From: an uncultured Collinsella sp.
Lineage (GTDB): Bacteria; Actinomycetota; Coriobacteriia; Coriobacteriales; Coriobacteriaceae
Reading direction: 5' to 3'
Length of the DNA stretch: 64,000 nt
Assembly: GCA_959601045.1 (NCBI GenBank)
Contig: CAUGNZ010000004.1
Location: 1 to 64,000 of the forward strand
Made by a program: the position numbers and the translations under genes. This document shows, one piece after another, positions 33,401 to 42,871 of the stretch. Below the pieces are notes generated by a model, which ran no database searches, had not been told where the DNA came from, and saw only the letters and a list, made by a program, of their open reading frames with translations. The stretch's first letter is position 1. Each line of letters begins with the position of its first letter.

Positions 33401-34564
33401 CTATTTAATCACGCGCACACGATACATCGACGGAATTTGCTTAAGTGCCTCGATCGTGCTGCCGTCCAGGTGCTCATCGGTGTCGAACATGGTGTAGGCG
33501 TTCTCGCCAGCGGACTCGTTGGTCATGCGCTGCACGTTGGCGTTGTCCTTGGCGAGAATGGCCGTGATCTGGCCGATCATGTTGGGCACGTTGGCATGCA
33601 GGCAGGCAATGCGGCTTGCGGCGCGCGCCTTGCCCATGCTGCAGGCGGGGTAGTTGACGCTGTGCGCGATGTTGCCGTTTTCCAGGTAATCCTTGAGCTC
33701 GCTGATGGCCATGTCGGCGCAGTTGGCCTCGGCCTCGCCGGTGCCGGCGCCCGAATGCGTGGTGATAAACGTGTTGGGCATCTTGACGGTCTTGGGCGTG
33801 GCAAAGTCGCAGCTAAACCAGCTGAGCTTGCCCGCGCGCAGGGCGGCGTCGACGGCGTCCTCGTCAATGATGGTCTCGCGCGCGTAGTTGATGAGCACGG
33901 CGTCCGGGGCCAGCAGGTCGATCTGCTCGGTGCTGATCATGCCGATGGTATCGGCCTTGCTGGGCACGTGCACGGTGAGGTAGTCGCAGCCGCGGCACAG
34001 ATCCTCGAGCGTGCCCACGCGCTGCACCTCGCGGCTCAGCACCCACGCGTGCTCGACGGAAATGAACGGATCGTAGCCGTAAACGTCCATGCCCAGGTCG
34101 ACACAGGCGTTGGCGACCTTGGAGCCTACGTTGCCCAGGCCGATGACGCCGATGCGCTTGCCCTTGAGCTCGCGGCCCACAAAGGCCTTCTTGGCCTTCT
34201 CGGCATCGACCTGGATCTCGGGGTTGTCGGCGTTGTTGCGCACCCAGTTCATCGACTGCACGACGCCGCGGCTCGAAAGCACCAGCATACCCAGGACGAG
34301 CTCCTTGACGGCGTTGCTGTTGGCACCGGGAGAGTTAAAGACGACGACGCCCTTTCTGGCGTACTCCTCGACGGGGATGTTGTTGACGCCGGCGCCGCAG
34401 CGGGCGATGGCGCGGATGCCCTCGGGCAGCTCGTAGCCGTGCAGGTCGGTGGAGCGCATCAGGATAGCGTCGGCCTCCTCGGCGGTGCCCACAAACTCGT
34501 AGCCCTCGCCAAACTCGACTTTGCCGTCTTTAGTGATGTCGTCGATGGTCTTAATCTTACGCAT
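33401..34564 (-). CDS. serA: D-3-phosphoglycerate dehydrogenase (with C-terminal ACT domain)
   Basis: The 387-residue enzyme catalyses the first step of serine synthesis. RCGAGVNNIP and the NAD-binding GVIGLGNVGSKVA are clear; INYARE holds the substrate arginine, and TTHSGAGTGEAEAN the catalytic histidine. The usual DVFE.EP glutamate segment is replaced by SCDFATPKT, seen in the short 3PGDH subgroup, so the acid residue may differ. The last ~75 residues form an ACT domain (VPNMIGQITAIL; NENAYTMFD-like), suggesting serine feedback control. It lies 72 bases after serC in the same direction. Confidence 0.93.
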   Translation of the reverse strand: MRKIKTIDDITKDGKVEFGEGYEFVGTAEEADAILMRSTDLHGYELPEGIRAIARCGAGVNNIPVEEYARKGVVVFNSPGANSNAVKELVLGMLVLSSRGVVQSMNWVRNNADNPEIQVDAEKAKKAFVGRELKGKRIGVIGLGNVGSKVANACVDLGMDVYGYDPFISVEHAWVLSREVQRVGTLEDLCRGCDYLTVHVPSKADTIGMISTEQIDLLAPDAVLINYARETIIDEDAVDAALRAGKLSWFSCDFATPKTVKMPNTFITTHSGAGTGEAEANCADMAISELKDYLENGNIAHSVNYPACSMGKARAASRIACLHANVPNMIGQITAILAKDNANVQRMTNESAGENAYTMFDTDEHLDGSTIEALKQIPSMYRVRVIK

Positions 34565-34636
34565 GGAAAAACTCCTTAGCAGGTTTTGATCTAAGCAGGG
34601 TGGTTTGAAGTGGCTGGTCGGCCCGCGGGTTGCGGG

Positions 34637-35761
34637 CTAGTTAGATCGCGGGCTCAAACTATGCTGCGCTTCGAAGTCCTTCATGTACGAGGCCAGTGCC
34701 CGCACGTCTTCCATGGTTACGGCGTTGTAGACGCTGGCGCGCATGCCGCCCACCAGGCGATGGCCCTTGACGTTTTGAATCTGGTGCTCGGCCGCGCCTG
34801 CGACAAAGGCGGCGTCGAGGTCGGCATCGCCGGTACGGAACGTGACGTTGGCGATGGAGCGACTGTCTGTCTGTGCGGTGCCGTGGAATAGTTTGCTGTT
34901 CTCGAGCAGGTCGTAGAGCAGGTTGGCCTTGGCCCAGTTGCGCTCGGCCATGGCGGCAAGTCCGCCGGTCTGTTCAACCCAATGGAACACCTTGCCGCAC
35001 ACGTAGATGCCAAAGGTGTTGGGCGTGTTGAGCATGGAGCCCTTGGCGGCTTGGGTCTTAAGGTTCAGGTACTGCGGCGTCTGCGCAAAGGCCGGGTCGT
35101 CGGCGATCAGGTTGTCGCGCACGATGACCACGGTCACGCCCGCGGCGCCGGCGTTTTTCTGCGCACCGGCGTAAATGAGCCCGTAGCGCTCAACGTCGAG
35201 CGGCTGCGACAGAAAGCAGCTCGAGACATCGGCGACCAGCGGCACATCGCCACAGTTGGGCAGCTCGTGGTACATGGTGCCGAAGATGGTGTTGTTCTGG
35301 CAGATGTAGACGTAGTCGAGCCCGTCGCCCGTGGCCTCGGCGGCAATACGCGCGTTGATGTCGGCCATGTCGGGGATGCGGTCGAAGTTGGTGTCTTCGG
35401 AGCTCGCGAGCAGCACGGCCTCGCCGTACTTGGCGGCCTCCTTGTACGCCTTGTTGGCAAAGTTGCCGGTCACGACGTAGCCGGCGCGGCCGCGGCGCAT
35501 GAGGTTCATGGGGATGCCCGCAAACTGCAGCGTGGCGCCGCCCTGCAAAAACAGGACGCGGTAGTTGTCGGGGATGCTCAGCAGACGGCGCAGGGTTGCC
35601 TCGGCGTCGTTGATAATCTGCTGGTACATGCTAGATCGATGGCTCATCTCGAGTACGGACATGCCGCAACCGCGGTAGTCCATCATCTCGTCGGCGATCT
35701 CGGCGAGCACGCTTGTAGGCAGCGCGGCCGGGCCAGCTGAGAAGTTGTGCACACGTGCCAT
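34637..35761 (-). CDS. serC: Phosphoserine aminotransferase
   Basis: A 374-residue PLP enzyme of the class V aminotransferases. The start FSAGPAALP is diagnostic for SerC, QGGATLQFAGIPMNL contacts PLP and substrate, and the Schiff-base lysine lies in YAGAQKNAGAAG. MRASVYNAV near the C terminus binds the substrate carboxylate. It converts 3-phosphohydroxypyruvate to phosphoserine and is followed by serA in one probable operon. No serB is adjacent; one of the HAD enzymes of the window could serve that role, but nothing shows this. Confidence 0.96.
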   Translation of the reverse strand: MARVHNFSAGPAALPTSVLAEIADEMMDYRGCGMSVLEMSHRSSMYQQIINDAEATLRRLLSIPDNYRVLFLQGGATLQFAGIPMNLMRRGRAGYVVTGNFANKAYKEAAKYGEAVLLASSEDTNFDRIPDMADINARIAAEATGDGLDYVYICQNNTIFGTMYHELPNCGDVPLVADVSSCFLSQPLDVERYGLIYAGAQKNAGAAGVTVVIVRDNLIADDPAFAQTPQYLNLKTQAAKGSMLNTPNTFGIYVCGKVFHWVEQTGGLAAMAERNWAKANLLYDLLENSKLFHGTAQTDSRSIANVTFRTGDADLDAAFVAGAAEHQIQNVKGHRLVGGMRASVYNAVTMEDVRALASYMKDFEAQHSLSPRSN

Positions 35762-35987
35762 CTTCTAGTTCCCCTCGTAGTCGTTTGAACGTTCGGGATA
35801 CTTTAGCACAGTGGAGCGTCAGGCGCGACCGAATCACAGCAAAACCCGAGTGCGCCGCTATGATTTACAGGATGGTTACATGGGGGAGGGGTGCTTTACT
35901 CCTCGGGCAAATCCAAATCTGCGAGCGAAGGCATGAGGTTCTCTAGGCGCTTGATTTCTTCGTCGCAAATTAGCTAACCCCTGGTCA

Positions 35988-37589
35988 CTACGACGCCAGC
36001 GTGGCGATGACGGCTTCGTCGCCGGCGTATATTAGGGTGTTGCCATCGGGGATGATGGTTTGGCCGTCGCGCTTGAGCATCACCACGATAAACGGGTGCT
36101 TGCCCTGCGGCACGTCGCGCAGGCGCTGACCGGCCAGGCGACCGTGGGGCGTCACGGTGACCTCGCGCAGCGTAACCTCGGCACGCTCTTCGAACGTTGG
36201 GGCTGCCATCACCAGAAGGTCGCCTTCCTCGATGACGGTATCGCCGTTGGGCAGTACCGGGTGTGCCCCGTCGCGCAGCACCAAGACCACGAGCATGTCC
36301 GTCGCGCTGCCAATATCGGCGAGCGAGCGCCCGGCAAACGGATGGCCAGCGCCCACCTTGAGCTTTACAAACGACATGCCGTCCTCGTCGTGGTAGTCGT
36401 TAAAGGTGCGGCGCACGTCGCCGGCCGCATCGATCATATCGAGTTTCTTCGCCACCGCCGGCAGTAGCGAACCCTGCACCACAATGCTCGATACGGCAAT
36501 CACAAACACCAGGTCAAATAGGTCGTGTCCGCCGGGAACGCCGGCCACCACAGCAAAGAGGCTAAAGACGACCGAAGCCGCGCCGCGCAAGCCCGCCCAG
36601 CTTACGAGCGCAACCTGGCGAGGGCTCGTCTTAAAGGGCGCCAGCAGCAGACCGACGGCGATGGGGCGGCTCGCAAAGAGCATAAACGCCATGAGCGCCA
36701 GGCCGGGTAGCAGCATTTGCGGCAGGCGCGCGGGCGTGACGAGCAGGCCGAGCAAGAAGAAGATCGTCATCTCGGCCATCTCGGTAAGGGTGTCAAAGAA
36801 GTGCGCCATCTCGACCTTGCCGGTGATGTCGCTCGCGCCCAGCACAATGCCTGCCAGGTATACGGCCAAAAAGCCGTTGCCGCCCAGGTAGCTCGGCAGT
36901 GCGTAGGCGACGATCGCCACGGCGAACAAAAAGATAGTCTGCGCGCCCTCGGCCGTTGCGTGTGCGCGCTCAATCAGGCGGCTGGATATCCAGCCGATGG
37001 CAAGGCCCAGCCCCACGCCCAGGATGATCTGCTTGGCCAGCAGCACGGGAATGTCGATGTTGCCACCCGCCGCGAGGGTGGCGAGTACCGCGGTGAGCAT
37101 GTAGGCGACGGGGTCGTTGGAGCCCGATTCGACCTCGAGCAGCGAGTCGGTGCCGCCCTTTAGCGACAGGTTGTGCTCGCGCAGCACGCTAAAGACGCTC
37201 GCCGCGTCGGTCGACGCCACGACCGAGCCCAGCAGCAGGCCGCCGATCCAGTCGAAGCCCAGTGCGAAGTGTGCGAACACGCCAGTGATGCCGGCGGTGG
37301 CGATAACGCCGAGCGTGCTCAGCAGCACAGCGGGCGCGGCGACGGGTTTGGCACGGTCGATGTTGGTGTTAAAGCCGCCGTAGAACATGATGAACAGCAG
37401 CGCCGTGCTGCAGACGGTTTCGGTGAGCGCGTAGTCGCTAAAGTCGATGTGCGCCGGACCGTTGACGCCGAGCAGCATGCCGAGCGCAATAAAGATGAGG
37501 AGGGTGGGGAAGGGGAGTTTTTTGCCGACGGGTTTGATGGTCAGGCACAAAATGATGACGAGGCCGATAAAGAGAAGTATCTGGTTCAT
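35988..37589 (-). CDS. Potassium/proton antiporter (CPA1/NhaP2-like) with TrkA-C domains
   Basis: A 533-residue protein with about 12-13 membrane helices in residues 1-390. LEVESGSNDPVAYML is the characteristic ion-binding helix of the NhaP2/CvrA group, and WAGLRGAASVVFSLFAV matches the conserved later helix. After the membrane part lie two TrkA-C-like regulatory lobes (about 400-530; LPNGDTVIEEGDLLVMAA and IPDGNTLIYAGDEAVI). Such transporters exchange K+ or Na+ for H+ to manage pH and osmotic balance. It is a single gene, and a -10-like element and divergent start lie upstream. Confidence 0.88.
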   Translation of the reverse strand: MNQILLFIGLVIILCLTIKPVGKKLPFPTLLIFIALGMLLGVNGPAHIDFSDYALTETVCSTALLFIMFYGGFNTNIDRAKPVAAPAVLLSTLGVIATAGITGVFAHFALGFDWIGGLLLGSVVASTDAASVFSVLREHNLSLKGGTDSLLEVESGSNDPVAYMLTAVLATLAAGGNIDIPVLLAKQIILGVGLGLAIGWISSRLIERAHATAEGAQTIFLFAVAIVAYALPSYLGGNGFLAVYLAGIVLGASDITGKVEMAHFFDTLTEMAEMTIFFLLGLLVTPARLPQMLLPGLALMAFMLFASRPIAVGLLLAPFKTSPRQVALVSWAGLRGAASVVFSLFAVVAGVPGGHDLFDLVFVIAVSSIVVQGSLLPAVAKKLDMIDAAGDVRRTFNDYHDEDGMSFVKLKVGAGHPFAGRSLADIGSATDMLVVLVLRDGAHPVLPNGDTVIEEGDLLVMAAPTFEERAEVTLREVTVTPHGRLAGQRLRDVPQGKHPFIVVMLKRDGQTIIPDGNTLIYAGDEAVIATLAS

Positions 37590-37842
37590 GGATAGTGTCC
37601 GCTCCTGGGTGGTTGGCGTGGCACGGTCAGTTGTCTGCGGTTATTTGTACCCAAAGGTGGTGGGTTTATGGGGGCGGATTACGGGCGTGCGCGATATCGT
37701 CATAGACGGCTGCCGTCTTTGCCTCTGCTCGGAAACCCTTTCCAGCTTTATTGCAACGGAGTACAATGGGTAACGTTTAAGTTCAACTTGAAGTTTTAGT
37801 TGCGGCGCCGGGCTTAGACCGCAATGCAAGGAGAGGCGTACC

Positions 37843-38682
37843 ATGGCGATCTATGTGACATCTGATGCTCACGGGCACGTGCGTGCGCTTGACGAGGCCC
37901 TGTCTAAGATCTCGTTGACGTCCGACGACACGCTGTACGTGCTGGGCGACATGATCGATCGCGGGCCCGATCCGGTCGGCGTTATTAAGCTCGTGCGCTC
38001 GCTGCCCAACGCCCACGTGCTCAAGGGCAATCACGAGCAGATCATGCTCGATGCCATCATTGGCCAGGACCCGCTCGATGCCGAGACCTGGGATATCAAC
38101 GGTGGCTGGACGACGAGCGAGCAGCTCAACGACATGGAATTTGAGGCATACGAGGAGCTCGTGCGATGGATGGCCGCGCTGCCGCTCTACGCGGTGGCCG
38201 AGACCGAGGAGCGCCCGTACCTGCTGGTGCATGCCGGCATCCAGACCGAGGCGGCGCGCGCGTTTTTGCTTGAGCATGGTGTCGATTGCGGTGACGGCAG
38301 GGGAGCGGTCGATGCCGATAGCGAGCTGCTGCGGCAAATGCTCGCCGTGCAGTCGTCCGATGACCTGCTGTGGATTCGTCACGGCTATTGGGATGCGCCG
38401 ACGGGACTGCTTTCTGCCGAGGGCGAGGGCCCGGTCGTGGTGAGCGGCCACACGCCCACGGTGTCGCTTGGGCGCTATTGCGAGGTTGGCGGCCTGGCGG
38501 GGCTCGATGAGGAGTCGGGCCGCGGGCAGATTGTGCGCCTGGGTGGCGAGGATACCGCCGGCGTGCCCGATCGCATCGACATCGACTGCGCCGCCGCCAC
38601 CGGCTCCGAGTTCGGTCGCGTGGGCATCCTGCGCCTGGATGATGGCGCGGAGTTCTACGCGAATATCAACCCAGGCGAATAA
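37843..38682 (+). CDS. Calcineurin-like metallophosphatase (PrpA/ApaH-like)
   Basis: A 279-residue phosphoesterase. VTSDAHGH supplies the first metal ligands, GDMIDRGPDP the second, LKGNHEQIM the third, and VSGHTPTV the final histidine. This is the set found in bacterial serine/threonine phosphatases and Ap4A hydrolases. A promoter-like TTTCCA-17-TACAAT lies at about 37739-37768 and AAGGAGAGG precedes the ATG. The substrate cannot be inferred. A strong terminator follows. Confidence 0.9.
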   Translation: MAIYVTSDAHGHVRALDEALSKISLTSDDTLYVLGDMIDRGPDPVGVIKLVRSLPNAHVLKGNHEQIMLDAIIGQDPLDAETWDINGGWTTSEQLNDMEFEAYEELVRWMAALPLYAVAETEERPYLLVHAGIQTEAARAFLLEHGVDCGDGRGAVDADSELLRQMLAVQSSDDLLWIRHGYWDAPTGLLSAEGEGPVVVSGHTPTVSLGRYCEVGGLAGLDEESGRGQIVRLGGEDTAGVPDRIDIDCAAATGSEFGRVGILRLDDGAEFYANINPGE

Positions 38683-38810
38683 TCGGTGCAAAGGGTAGCT
38701 AATTTGGGACGGAGCTTTTTTGACTACTTTCGGAGAATAGCGCCTTCTTGCTCGGTAAGCGCGAGAAATGAGGAACGTCTGCGTCCTCGGCAGTGCGAAA
38801 ATGCTCGAAA

Positions 38811-38855
38811 AACCGTCGCAACGGAGTCAAACGACGTTGCGACGGTTCTTTTTTG
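38811..38855 (+). terminator. Rho-independent terminator
   Basis: AACCGTCGCAAC (38811-38822) and GTTGCGACGGTT (38836-38847) are perfect reverse complements, followed by CTTTTTT. It terminates the metallophosphatase gene. Confidence 0.9.
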
Positions 38856-38867
38856 GCTGCCCGCTGG

Positions 38868-38990
38868 CTAAGTGAGTAGACTTTTTTGGAAATGCCGAGC
38901 AGCCGGCAAATTTGCCTCAACAAAACCGCAGGTCACTGACTTGTGTTTTGCCGGTGTGGTCAGGGATTCGGCAAAAGTCTACTCACTTAG
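38868..38990. repeat. Inverted-repeat element carrying a family G motif
   Basis: CTAAGTGAGTAGACTTTT (38868-38885) and AAAAGTCTACTCACTTAG (38973-38990) are perfect 18-base reverse complements. The loop has an inner CCGGCAAA/TTTTGCCGG pairing and the sequence AAAACCGCAGGT...GGTCAGGGATTCGG, which recurs in two forms at about 60010-60330. The rest of the 38683-39037 gap shows no gene. Confidence 0.7.
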
Positions 38991-39037
38991 TTTTGCGTGT
39001 CGCAAATCGTCCGCAACGAGACCCCCCATTGCGCCAA

Positions 39038-40621
39038 TTAGGCGCCGTACGGGTTGCGGTCGCGCTCGATGCGTTGGCGGATGTGGGCGTATTCGATAAT
39101 CAGCAGCACCAGGAGTAGGGCCATGATGGCTAGGTAGCTCACCACGGCGCCCATCAGACCCAGCAGGTTGATCAGGATCACCGGCAGCACTACGCTTACG
39201 GCGAAGCAGATCAGGTAGATTTTGGTGACGTCGCCGGCATGGCGCAGCACCGTGATGATGGCGTAGAGAAAGTCGATGGCCGCGGTGACGCCGCCGGCGA
39301 CAACCATCAGCAGTGCCAGCGTGCGGTAGCGCTCAAAATTGAGGCCGTACATGAAGCTCATGAGGGGAATACCGGGACCTGCCATAAATGCGGCGCACAC
39401 GCTGGTGATGACCACGATCAGTGCCATAACGGCAACAATAATCAGGTCAAAGCGACGACGCTTGCGAGGATTAGCCCAAATGCTCGACAAACGCAGAAGC
39501 TGCGGTTTATAGATAAATCCAATGCTCAACAAAATAGCCTGCGCCGGAAAGAACAGGGCATTAAAGTACAGCTGATACTTGTAGGCCAGCGTGCCTTCCA
39601 TCACGAACTTGGGCATGCTCTCGATAAGGTTGAACAGGAACAGCGCGCCAAAAAGCGGGGCGCACTGGATAAACAGGTGACCGACCTCGCGCAGGCTCAC
39701 GCGGCGCGATTTTTCGGTTTCGAGCAGGGCGAGCGGCGCGGTGACCAGCACGAGCGAGGCGATGGCGGTGACACCCATGGCCATGGCGGCGATGGGCATG
39801 CTGCGCGTGAGGAACAGTGCCACGCTAAAGACCGCGATGACGCCGACGGATCGTAGCGTTTGGCTCATGCCGGCCAGGTAGAGTTTGTCGGCCTGCTGCA
39901 GGCGGCCCTCGTACACGTCGGCAATGCCGTCGATCGCCTTATACAGGTAGACGCCCAGGCCGATTGTGGCCATCTGCGCATCGTAGCCGCGGGCGCTGCT
40001 GTATACCAGGCCGCATGCCAGCGCGAGCGCTCCGCAGATCCAGCGGTTGAGCTGGTAAGAGGCAAAGGACGTCTTTTCGTCGATGTCCGAGACCTGGAAA
40101 TTGCGCACGCCGTAGTTGCACGCGATCATTATGAGCGTGCCGGTGACAAAGGCGATGGAGAATTTGCCAGCCTCTTCGGCGCCCACGAGCTGCGTAGACA
40201 CGATGGTGAGCAACGGAAACACCATGCCCCACACGGCGGTGCCCAGGGTATTCCAAAGGTAGTCGCGACGGGTGGCGTGATCTTCGTACTCGGCTTCTTG
40301 TGTGGAGAAGCCGCCGCCGTAGACGGCTCCGAGCAGGCGGTTCCACCAAGCGTTGACCATGCGGCGGACGGGGCCGGGCTCCCGATCGCGTTCGCGCCGG
40401 CGACGGCGTGTGGCCTGGCTGCTGTCGGGGCCGCCGGCGTTGCGCTGGCTCAGCTCCTGGATGCGCGCGAGCTCTTCGGCCGTGTGGGAGGCGGGGAACA
40501 GGCCGTTCTCGATGCGTCCGCCCTGGGCCCTTGCGGTGCCGCTGCCCGCTACGGCGGGGTCGGCGACGCCATTGCGGCGGGCGATGGCGCGGCGAATGCT
40601 ATCGAGGGGCGTGATGCTCAA
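39038..40621 (-). CDS. Polysaccharide/lipid flippase of the MOP superfamily
   Basis: A 527-residue membrane protein with about 12 helices. Residues 1-100 are cytosolic and basic (TRRRRRERDREPG region). Helix content and the pattern TIVSTQLVGAEEAGKF and YKYQLYFNALFFPAQA fit the MATE/Wzx group that exports lipid-linked sugars or similar cargo. I choose TTG 40621 because GAAAGGAC precedes it; the longer open frame runs into a repeat cluster. No glycosyltransferase genes are adjacent, so cargo is unknown. Confidence 0.75.
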   Translation of the reverse strand: MSITPLDSIRRAIARRNGVADPAVAGSGTARAQGGRIENGLFPASHTAEELARIQELSQRNAGGPDSSQATRRRRRERDREPGPVRRMVNAWWNRLLGAVYGGGFSTQEAEYEDHATRRDYLWNTLGTAVWGMVFPLLTIVSTQLVGAEEAGKFSIAFVTGTLIMIACNYGVRNFQVSDIDEKTSFASYQLNRWICGALALACGLVYSSARGYDAQMATIGLGVYLYKAIDGIADVYEGRLQQADKLYLAGMSQTLRSVGVIAVFSVALFLTRSMPIAAMAMGVTAIASLVLVTAPLALLETEKSRRVSLREVGHLFIQCAPLFGALFLFNLIESMPKFVMEGTLAYKYQLYFNALFFPAQAILLSIGFIYKPQLLRLSSIWANPRKRRRFDLIIVAVMALIVVITSVCAAFMAGPGIPLMSFMYGLNFERYRTLALLMVVAGGVTAAIDFLYAIITVLRHAGDVTKIYLICFAVSVVLPVILINLLGLMGAVVSYLAIMALLLVLLIIEYAHIRQRIERDRNPYGA

Positions 40622-40726
40622 AGCGGAGTCCTTTCTATTGCTGCACTCTAGTATAAACGCGACGGTGTTCGGTCGTGTTTTTGAACAGGTTGTTCGATAA
40701 TTTCGGCGGCGCCATTCAGTAGACGG

Positions 40727-40833
40727 CATTTGGGGACGTTCCTTATGTGCCGGCACTTTGGGAACGTCCCTAAGTGCCGGCATTCGGGGACACTCCTTGA
40801 ATGTTGCCTGTTCAAGAGTGTCCCTAACGACTA
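40727..40833. repeat. Cluster of GGGGAC-tagged hairpins between flippase gene and pckA
   Basis: TGCCGGCACTT (40748-40758) pairs with AAGTGCCGGCA (40772-40782). Next to it GGGGACACTCCTTGAA (about 40787-40802) pairs with TTCAAGAGTGTCCCT (about 40811-40825). A further GGCATTTGGGGACGTTCC precedes them. CGACTAGG at the end belongs to the family seen at 82-252. Confidence 0.8.
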
Positions 40834-40973
40834 GGCCGCTTGCCTGCGATTTTTGACCGTTGGGCGGGCGCTTCGCCGTTGCCGCAAAAACGTTTTTGCA
40901 TATCGGGTACAACGGGCTTTACGTGAGTAAAGTGCGCGCCGCGTCCACGTGTCGCGCTTTTAAAGGAGGCCCC

Positions 40974-42644
40974 ATGCCTGGTGTTACCCCTGCAGAAGTT
41001 CTGTCCAACTTTGGTATTGCGCTGGTCGAAGATCCCGCCGAGAATCAACCCCGTCTGCTGGTCGATCTACCCGCCGCGGAGCTCGTCGAGCACGCTATCC
41101 GCCGCGAAGAAGGCCGCATGGCATCCAACGGCGCGCTGGTGATCGAGACGGGGGAGCGTACCGGCCGTTCGCCCAACGACCGCTTTATCGTCGACACGCC
41201 CGACGTGCACGACAAGATCGCCTGGGGCGCCGTCAACCGCCCGCTTTCTGCCGAGAGCTACGAGGCCATCAAGGCCGGTATCGTCAACTACCTCAACGAG
41301 CGCGATGTGTTCGTCACTCGCGGTATGGCCGGTGCCGATCGCAACCATACGCGTCGCCTGCTTGTCGCCTGCGAGCGTGCCAGCCAAGCGCTCTTTATTA
41401 AGCAGATGCTCGCCCGCCCGCTTGCCCGTGAAATCGCACGCACCGGCGAGCCGGACTTCTGTGTGCTCGCCGCTCCCGGCTACCAGTGCGATCCCGCCAT
41501 TAAGGGCCTCAACTCCAGCGCCGCCGTGGTCATCAACTTCCAGGAGCGCGTGATTTTGGTTGCCGGCACCGGTTACTCCGGCGAAATCAAAAAGTCCATC
41601 TTCAGCGTCATGAATTACCTGCTGCCCGTCGAGGACGACGTGCTACCCATGCACTGCTCGGCCAGCATGGATCCCGTCACGCACGAGACCGCCGTGTTCT
41701 TTGGCCTTTCGGGCACGGGCAAGACCACGCTTTCGGCCAACCCCACGCGCCTACTGATCGGCGACGACGAGCACGGTTGGTCCGACATGGGCATCTTCAA
41801 CATCGAAGGTGGCTGCTACGCCAAATGCGAGGGCCTGGACGCGTTCCACGAGCCCGAGATCTTCAACGCTGTCCGCTTTGGCGCGATCTGCGAAAACGTG
41901 GTGCTCGACGAGAACCGCAAGCCCAACTACGACGACATCTCGATCACGCACAACACGCGCGTGGCATACCCTGTGGAGCACATTCCCAACGCGTGGACCA
42001 AGGGCATGGGCACCACTCCAAGCGTCGTGCTCTTCCTGACCTGCGATGCCTTTGGCGTGCTGCCGCCCATCTCGCGCCTGACGGCCGACGCCGCCATGTA
42101 TCACTTTGTGACGGGCTTTACGGCCAAGATCCCCGGCACCGAGGTCGGCGTCACCGAGCCCACGCCCACGTTCTCTTCGCTGTTTGGCGAGCCGTTTATG
42201 CCGCTCGACCCCATGGTCTATGCCAAGATGCTCGGTGAGCGCATCGCCGACGGCCGCACGCGTGTGTACCTGGTCAACACCGGCTGGATCGGCGGCGGCT
42301 ACGGCGTGGGTCATCGCATCGAGCTTGCCTACACGCGCGCCCTGGTGGCCCGCGCCCTCGACGGTACCATCGAGGACAGCGAGTTCGTGCACGACGACAT
42401 CTTTAACGTCGACATTCCCACCACGTGCCACGGCGTACCCGACGGCATCCTGGTGCCGCGCCAGTATTGGCAGAGCACCGCTCGCTACGACGAGGCCGCG
42501 CACAACTTGGCCGTGATGTTCGAGGAGAACTTCGAGAAGAAGTACTCGCACCTGCCCGAATCCGTCAAGGCCGCCGGTCCGCACGCTCAGGTGCACGCCG
42601 ACGCCCGTCATCGCGGCCACGGCCTGCTGGGACTTCGCCACTAG
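40974..42644 (+). CDS. pckA: ATP-dependent phosphoenolpyruvate carboxykinase
   Basis: The 556-residue enzyme interconverts oxaloacetate + ATP and PEP + CO2. Kinase-1a GLSGTGKTTLS, kinase-2 IGDDEHGWSD, the PEPCK-specific MHCSASM and NIEGGCYAK are all present, as is ERTGRSPNDRFIV near the N terminus. In anaerobic gut bacteria it often runs towards oxaloacetate, conserving ATP in mixed-acid fermentation. AAAGGAGG precedes ATG 40974. Length and motifs are normal. Confidence 0.97.
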   Translation: MPGVTPAEVLSNFGIALVEDPAENQPRLLVDLPAAELVEHAIRREEGRMASNGALVIETGERTGRSPNDRFIVDTPDVHDKIAWGAVNRPLSAESYEAIKAGIVNYLNERDVFVTRGMAGADRNHTRRLLVACERASQALFIKQMLARPLAREIARTGEPDFCVLAAPGYQCDPAIKGLNSSAAVVINFQERVILVAGTGYSGEIKKSIFSVMNYLLPVEDDVLPMHCSASMDPVTHETAVFFGLSGTGKTTLSANPTRLLIGDDEHGWSDMGIFNIEGGCYAKCEGLDAFHEPEIFNAVRFGAICENVVLDENRKPNYDDISITHNTRVAYPVEHIPNAWTKGMGTTPSVVLFLTCDAFGVLPPISRLTADAAMYHFVTGFTAKIPGTEVGVTEPTPTFSSLFGEPFMPLDPMVYAKMLGERIADGRTRVYLVNTGWIGGGYGVGHRIELAYTRALVARALDGTIEDSEFVHDDIFNVDIPTTCHGVPDGILVPRQYWQSTARYDEAAHNLAVMFEENFEKKYSHLPESVKAAGPHAQVHADARHRGHGLLGLRH

Positions 42645-42660
42645 CGTCGCCTCAGACCCA

Positions 42661-42700
42661 AAACCACCATAAAGGGGACAGGCACCTTTGTGGTGGTTTT
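42661..42700. repeat. Repeat family C hairpin, reverse orientation
   Basis: AAACCACCATAAAGG pairs with CCTTTGTGGTGGTTT. Here GGGGACAGGCACC is on the plus strand, opposite to the copy at 28531. Confidence 0.85.
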
Positions 42701-42718
42701 ACTCGCGCGGATGACTCG

Positions 42719-42856
42719 GGTTACAATACGCCTAACATATCGCTCCCTTCTCCGGATGGGGGCAGCGTAAGCGCTCTTGTGGCGGCACCGTAGGACTTTG
42801 AAGGTGGCCGTCGTAAGGGCGCTTTTTGTTTAGGCGCCCTCGCTCGGGCGCGCACG
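42719..42856 (+). promoter_or_regulatory. Structured leader with terminator-like hairpin before the B3/B4 gene
   Basis: A TACAAT -10-like box at about 42721-42726 is followed by a hairpin built on CGCT/AGCG (about 42741-42768) and then a large stem: AAGCGC...GGCACC pairs with GGTGGCC...GCGCTT and ends in TTTTTG (to about 42830). A terminator this close to the start codon suggests attenuation, but I cannot match it to a known riboswitch class. It could equally be a terminator of a short transcript. Confidence 0.45.
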
Positions 42857-42871
42857 ATGAAGGGAGAGCGC

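Noticed and set aside
33362..34579. 405-codon open frame opposite serA
   Set aside because: Compositional shadow of serA; no motif.
42719..42856. T-box riboswitch before the B3/B4 gene
   Set aside because: The leader is too short and the GGCGGCACCG segment only partly resembles the T-box core; no specifier loop could be placed.
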